In this document: piece by piece, positions 61,352 through 64,000 of the stretch | Position numbering within the stretch: position 1 is the first letter of the stretch | How the letters are laid out: every line of letters begins with the position of its first letter | Assembly (NCBI GenBank): GCA_002067865.1 | Contig: MVRC01000012.1 | Span: 29,395-93,394, forward strand | Reading direction: 5' to 3' | DNA: 64,000 bases | Source of the DNA: Methanomassiliicoccales archaeon PtaU1.Bin124 | Lineage (GTDB): Archaea; Thermoplasmatota; Thermoplasmata; Methanomassiliicoccales; UBA472 | Program-made: the position numbers and the translations under genes | The notes under the pieces: generated by a model | The model's database searches: none | Told to the model about the DNA's origin: nothing | What the model saw: the letters and a program-made list of their open reading frames with translations, nothing else

Positions 61352-63150
61352 ACCTCTTTCTCAAACCCCTTCTCATCCATCTTTTTCAACGTGAGATAAC
61401 CGCTCAGCAGCACCAGTCCCGCGCCCCACCAGGCGATGGTGAAGGCCCAGCCGAACCCCAGGCCGTTCCTGAGGTCGTTGACGATGGGCAGCCATGCGGT
61501 CGAACAGAACTGAGGCATCCCTAGTGAGATCATCAGGATGCTGAGAAATGCGACAGCACCGCCGAACTTGCTGGCTAGCGTGATGACGATAGACAATAGC
61601 AGCAGCACGATGCCGATCATGGCGATCAGGGGCAGGGGATGGGCGTTCAGGTTGTTCAGCAGCAACGAGCTGTGCTCGCCGCCGATGTAGAAATCTGGAA
61701 CGGAGGTAACGAAGACGAACCAGGGCAGCAGGAACGAGGCGATGAGGAACAGGATGCCCACGATGTCCAAATATCTCCAGGCGCCCTTCTCATGGGCCAA
61801 TGGCGTGGGGCCGAGAAGGCGCTCATTCCTGGTCATCCTGGAGAACGCCGGCGAGCGCGAGGCGTGGAGTACGAAGGCCACCAGGCCGCAGATCGAAAGT
61901 ACGATCCCGCCGAGCGTGAGGAAGGATTGCAGCTGGTAGGCGGTCGTGTCCCTTGGCCCGGAGATGATCACCGATTCGCCCCAATGGGCGATAAGGTAGA
62001 TGCTGCCGTCATTGCCTATGATGATATCGGAGAAGTTGCCATCAGATGTGTCCGAGGCGACGTCCAAAAGCTTGATTGGAATGCCGGTGAGGCCGTTCAG
62101 GACGTAGCATGTCCGGCCGTCGGTGAATATCAAAGCGCCCTCTGCGCTGGTGATCATCGAGGGAGAGTAGAGCAGGGAGCCCTGGGTGTAATATTGCCAG
62201 TATATGGCGCCGTTGGGGGACATCCCGGCGACCATGTCATCGGCGGTGGAGGCGAAGATCATTCCTCTGCCTGGCACCACGTTCACGAAGCCAAGGTCGG
62301 CCGTCATCCATTGCAGGTCACCATCCTTATCGAAGCAGTGGACGCAGCCTGAGGCCGTGATCAGTATCCTTCCGAACTCATCGACATGGGTCCCGCTGGT
62401 GAATGAGCTGTCGTTCGGGAGCGTTCTCGACCATGAAACGTTACCGGTCTTATCCAGTGAGACCAGGACGAGGCCCGCCGATCTGTTCAATAGGTAGAAC
62501 GATGAGCCGTTCTGGTCGAAGGACGGCCTGATTCGCCTGTCGGACGCATCGCAGTCCTGGAACGCATGGCTCCACAGCAAAGTGCCGTTCTTATCGATCA
62601 GATGCGCCTCCGGCACCGAGGTGGAGTTCGGCCCGTGGAAATAGGTCACGACCAGAACGTTGCCATCCTGGTCCTGGATGGGGATGCTCCACGGGAATCC
62701 GGTCAGGTTGACCCGCCAGTTGATCTTCAGGTCCGGGGCGAACGAGACTACCGCCACATCGTCAGGCGTTCCGAACATGCCCACCGTGTTCCCGTCGGCG
62801 TCGTTGCATGCGCTTCCGATGGTCGCGAGGAACGGGCTTTCCCCGTCCATCCTGATGGAATATTGGGGGCTTAGGCTAGGCGATTTCACATGGTACCTTG
62901 CCTCATGCGTAGACATGACCAGTGACCCGTTCTCCATGACCGAGGCATATCTATCATCCAAACGTACCGCTTGGACCACCCGCAGCTGGTCCGGGCGCAC
63001 ATCGACATCGCTGTGGAACGACTGCTTTCCGTCGCAGCCGTACATCGGCCATGACGACGCTGCCGCTGCTTCGCAACTGTTGATCGCAGGAATTGCGCAG
63101 CACAAAAGCAATGCCACTATGGCGAACGATATCCCCCTCCTCCTCACCAT
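61330..63150 (-). CDS. Beta-propeller protein with C-terminal membrane domain
   Basis: 606 residues: signal peptide (about 1-32), extracellular PQQ-like propeller repeats (about 35-390; blades such as DKNGTLLWSHAF and DKDGDLQWMTA), then about five transmembrane helices to the C-terminus (from about 405). Paralogous in layout to the 465-residue protein at 41851-43248 but with a larger membrane part. No cofactor residues recognised. The last codons overlap the DUF35 gene on the other strand. Confidence 0.78.
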   Translation of the reverse strand: MVRRRGISFAIVALLLCCAIPAINSCEAAAASSWPMYGCDGKQSFHSDVDVRPDQLRVVQAVRLDDRYASVMENGSLVMSTHEARYHVKSPSLSPQYSIRMDGESPFLATIGSACNDADGNTVGMFGTPDDVAVVSFAPDLKINWRVNLTGFPWSIPIQDQDGNVLVVTYFHGPNSTSVPEAHLIDKNGTLLWSHAFQDCDASDRRIRPSFDQNGSSFYLLNRSAGLVLVSLDKTGNVSWSRTLPNDSSFTSGTHVDEFGRILITASGCVHCFDKDGDLQWMTADLGFVNVVPGRGMIFASTADDMVAGMSPNGAIYWQYYTQGSLLYSPSMITSAEGALIFTDGRTCYVLNGLTGIPIKLLDVASDTSDGNFSDIIIGNDGSIYLIAHWGESVIISGPRDTTAYQLQSFLTLGGIVLSICGLVAFVLHASRSPAFSRMTRNERLLGPTPLAHEKGAWRYLDIVGILFLIASFLLPWFVFVTSVPDFYIGGEHSSLLLNNLNAHPLPLIAMIGIVLLLLSIVITLASKFGGAVAFLSILMISLGMPQFCSTAWLPIVNDLRNGLGFGWAFTIAWWGAGLVLLSGYLTLKKMDEKGFEKEVQNGVNL

Positions 63151-63204
63151 GAGTCGTTGCAGTAATTTGTTAGGATAAAAAATAAACCGAGGTTTTCTAC
63201 AGGC

Positions 63205-64000
63205 CTACTCGACCTGCATCTCGAACTCGGTGTCGTAACCGCAGTTCTGGTCGTTCATGACCGAGCGGCATCCCAGTGAGAGGGAGATCGTCAACGTCCC
63301 CTTCTTCTTCGGCAGCACCTCGGCGTTCACATTGATGGTCTCGCCCGGCGCCACCGATGCGACCGCTATGGGCCTGCGCAGCTCCGCCGGTCCGCCCAGG
63401 ACGAGCGTGAGGTCCTTCGCGCCCGACGCTCCCTGGTTGGTGAGCTTGAAGACGACCTTGGCCCAGTGGTCGTACGAAGGCTCGTCGTGGAAATCGATGT
63501 CGATGGAGATGTCCGGTAGCATCTCCCCCATGCGCCTCTCCACCTTCTCGCCCAGCGTGCCGAGGAACAGCAGCGTCGGGGTCGGCTCCCGGGCGAAGGT
63601 GTCGGCCAGGCGGTTCATCTCCGCCTCCTCCGCGGAGACGTCGAAGCCGTTGTCCTTGAGCTTGGCCAGCGAGGCCTCGATCTCCCCCTTCCGGCCGTTG
63701 AAGGCATCGACGTCCTTCTGGGAGAGGCCAACGGACCTCGTGCCCTCCTTGATCAGGTCCAACACGTCCTCGTACCGCCTTTCCGTCAGCGCCGTCTCGG
63801 CGTCCTCCAGCATCTTCATGCTGGCCGACGTCTCCTTCCTGTCGGAACGGGCCCTGCCCAGCTCCTCCCGCAGGCGGAGCAGGCGGTCCTTCAGGTCGGA
63901 GTCGATCTGGCCGCGGATCGAGGTGACCTCGTCCCGCAGCTTGACCAGGTCCTTCGGCTTGATGTCGTACATCTTGGTGAACTGCCCGTCCTTCGATGCG
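63205..64000 (-). CDS. Coiled-coil protein with C-terminal Ig-like domain (partial, window edge)
   Basis: At least 264 residues; the start lies beyond the right edge, since the frame is open to 64000 through codons before the internal ATG at 63972. Residues from that ATG: a long charged coiled coil (about 1-120), then a beta-rich C-terminal domain (about 150-255, WAKVVFKLTNQGASGAKDLTLVL) like CARDB/Ig-type adhesion or scaffold domains, with two cysteines (GCRSV, QNCGY). Function not recognised. Confidence 0.7.
   Translation of the reverse strand, partial: ASKDGQFTKMYDIKPKDLVKLRDEVTSIRGQIDSDLKDRLLRLREELGRARSDRKETSASMKMLEDAETALTERRYEDVLDLIKEGTRSVGLSQKDVDAFNGRKGEIEASLAKLKDNGFDVSAEEAEMNRLADTFAREPTPTLLFLGTLGEKVERRMGEMLPDISIDIDFHDEPSYDHWAKVVFKLTNQGASGAKDLTLVLGGPAELRRPIAVASVAPGETINVNAEVLPKKKGTLTISLSLGCRSVMNDQNCGYDTEFEMQVE

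Noticed and set aside
1..64000. CRISPR array, rRNA genes or prophage
   Set aside because: No regularly spaced repeats, no rRNA-like sequence and no phage structural genes were seen while reading the window.

Overview
The window comes from an archaeon. Its shikimate pathway opens with the archaeal enzymes ADH synthase and DHQ synthase II and uses a GHMP-type shikimate kinase. It also has Pelota, an archaeal release-factor (aRF1) relative, the archaeal HMG-CoA synthase/thiolase/DUF35 cluster, TATA-type promoters about 25-30 nt ahead of many starts, and frequent GTG/TTG starts. The high-GC coding sequence, the DUF39/NIL-ferredoxin/UPF0280 homocysteine genes, a DUF1638 protein, a homocitrate synthase/homoaconitase set and a CbpA/CbpB-like peptide locus point to a methanogen-related Thermoplasmatota lineage, most likely Methanomassiliicoccales. 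That placement is inference: no methanogenesis gene lies in the window.

Layout. 1-11.2 kb (minus): hisG end, then one tightly overlapping operon running from ADH synthase through the shikimate enzymes, TyrA and aspartate-semialdehyde dehydrogenase to the three homocysteine genes. Aspartate semialdehyde is a substrate of both halves. A divergent ACT-domain regulator and an EamA transporter follow. 12.8-17.1 kb: carAB. 17.4-20.6 kb: DEAD-box helicase, Pelota, a winged-helix regulator with a candidate self-operator. 20.7-23.7 kb: an AT-rich island with a DUF1638 protein, a 34-residue Cys-containing peptide gene and a radical SAM/SPASM enzyme, preceded by three inverted repeats. 23.7-26.6 kb: homocitrate synthase-like gene and aconitase-family subunits. 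27.2-32.8 kb: AbrB-PhoU regulator divergent from pstSCAB-phoU, in which PstS is circularly permuted.

32.9-51.1 kb is a patchwork of short units: redox proteins (hemerythrin, two rubredoxins, flavodoxins, nitroreductase, a flavodoxin-PNPOx fusion), rhodanese, a beta-decarboxylating dehydrogenase, site-2 protease, phosphoglycerate mutase, the agmatine-to-putrescine pair aguA-aguB, two methyltransferases and an ABC exporter. 51.2-57.9 kb: Lrp-type regulator, hybrid histidine kinase with a decayed ATPase domain, hotdog thioesterase, aRF1 paralogue with GGM in place of GGQ, SDR, tRNA-Pro and a TnpB remnant. 58.0-61.4 kb: the mevalonate-entry operon, whose thiolase lacks all three expected catalytic residues. 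The end holds a beta-propeller membrane protein and a partial coiled-coil protein.

The observations most worth following are the peptide/radical SAM locus, the permuted PstS, the catalytically stripped thiolase inside an otherwise intact HMG-CoA cluster, and the GGM release-factor paralogue.
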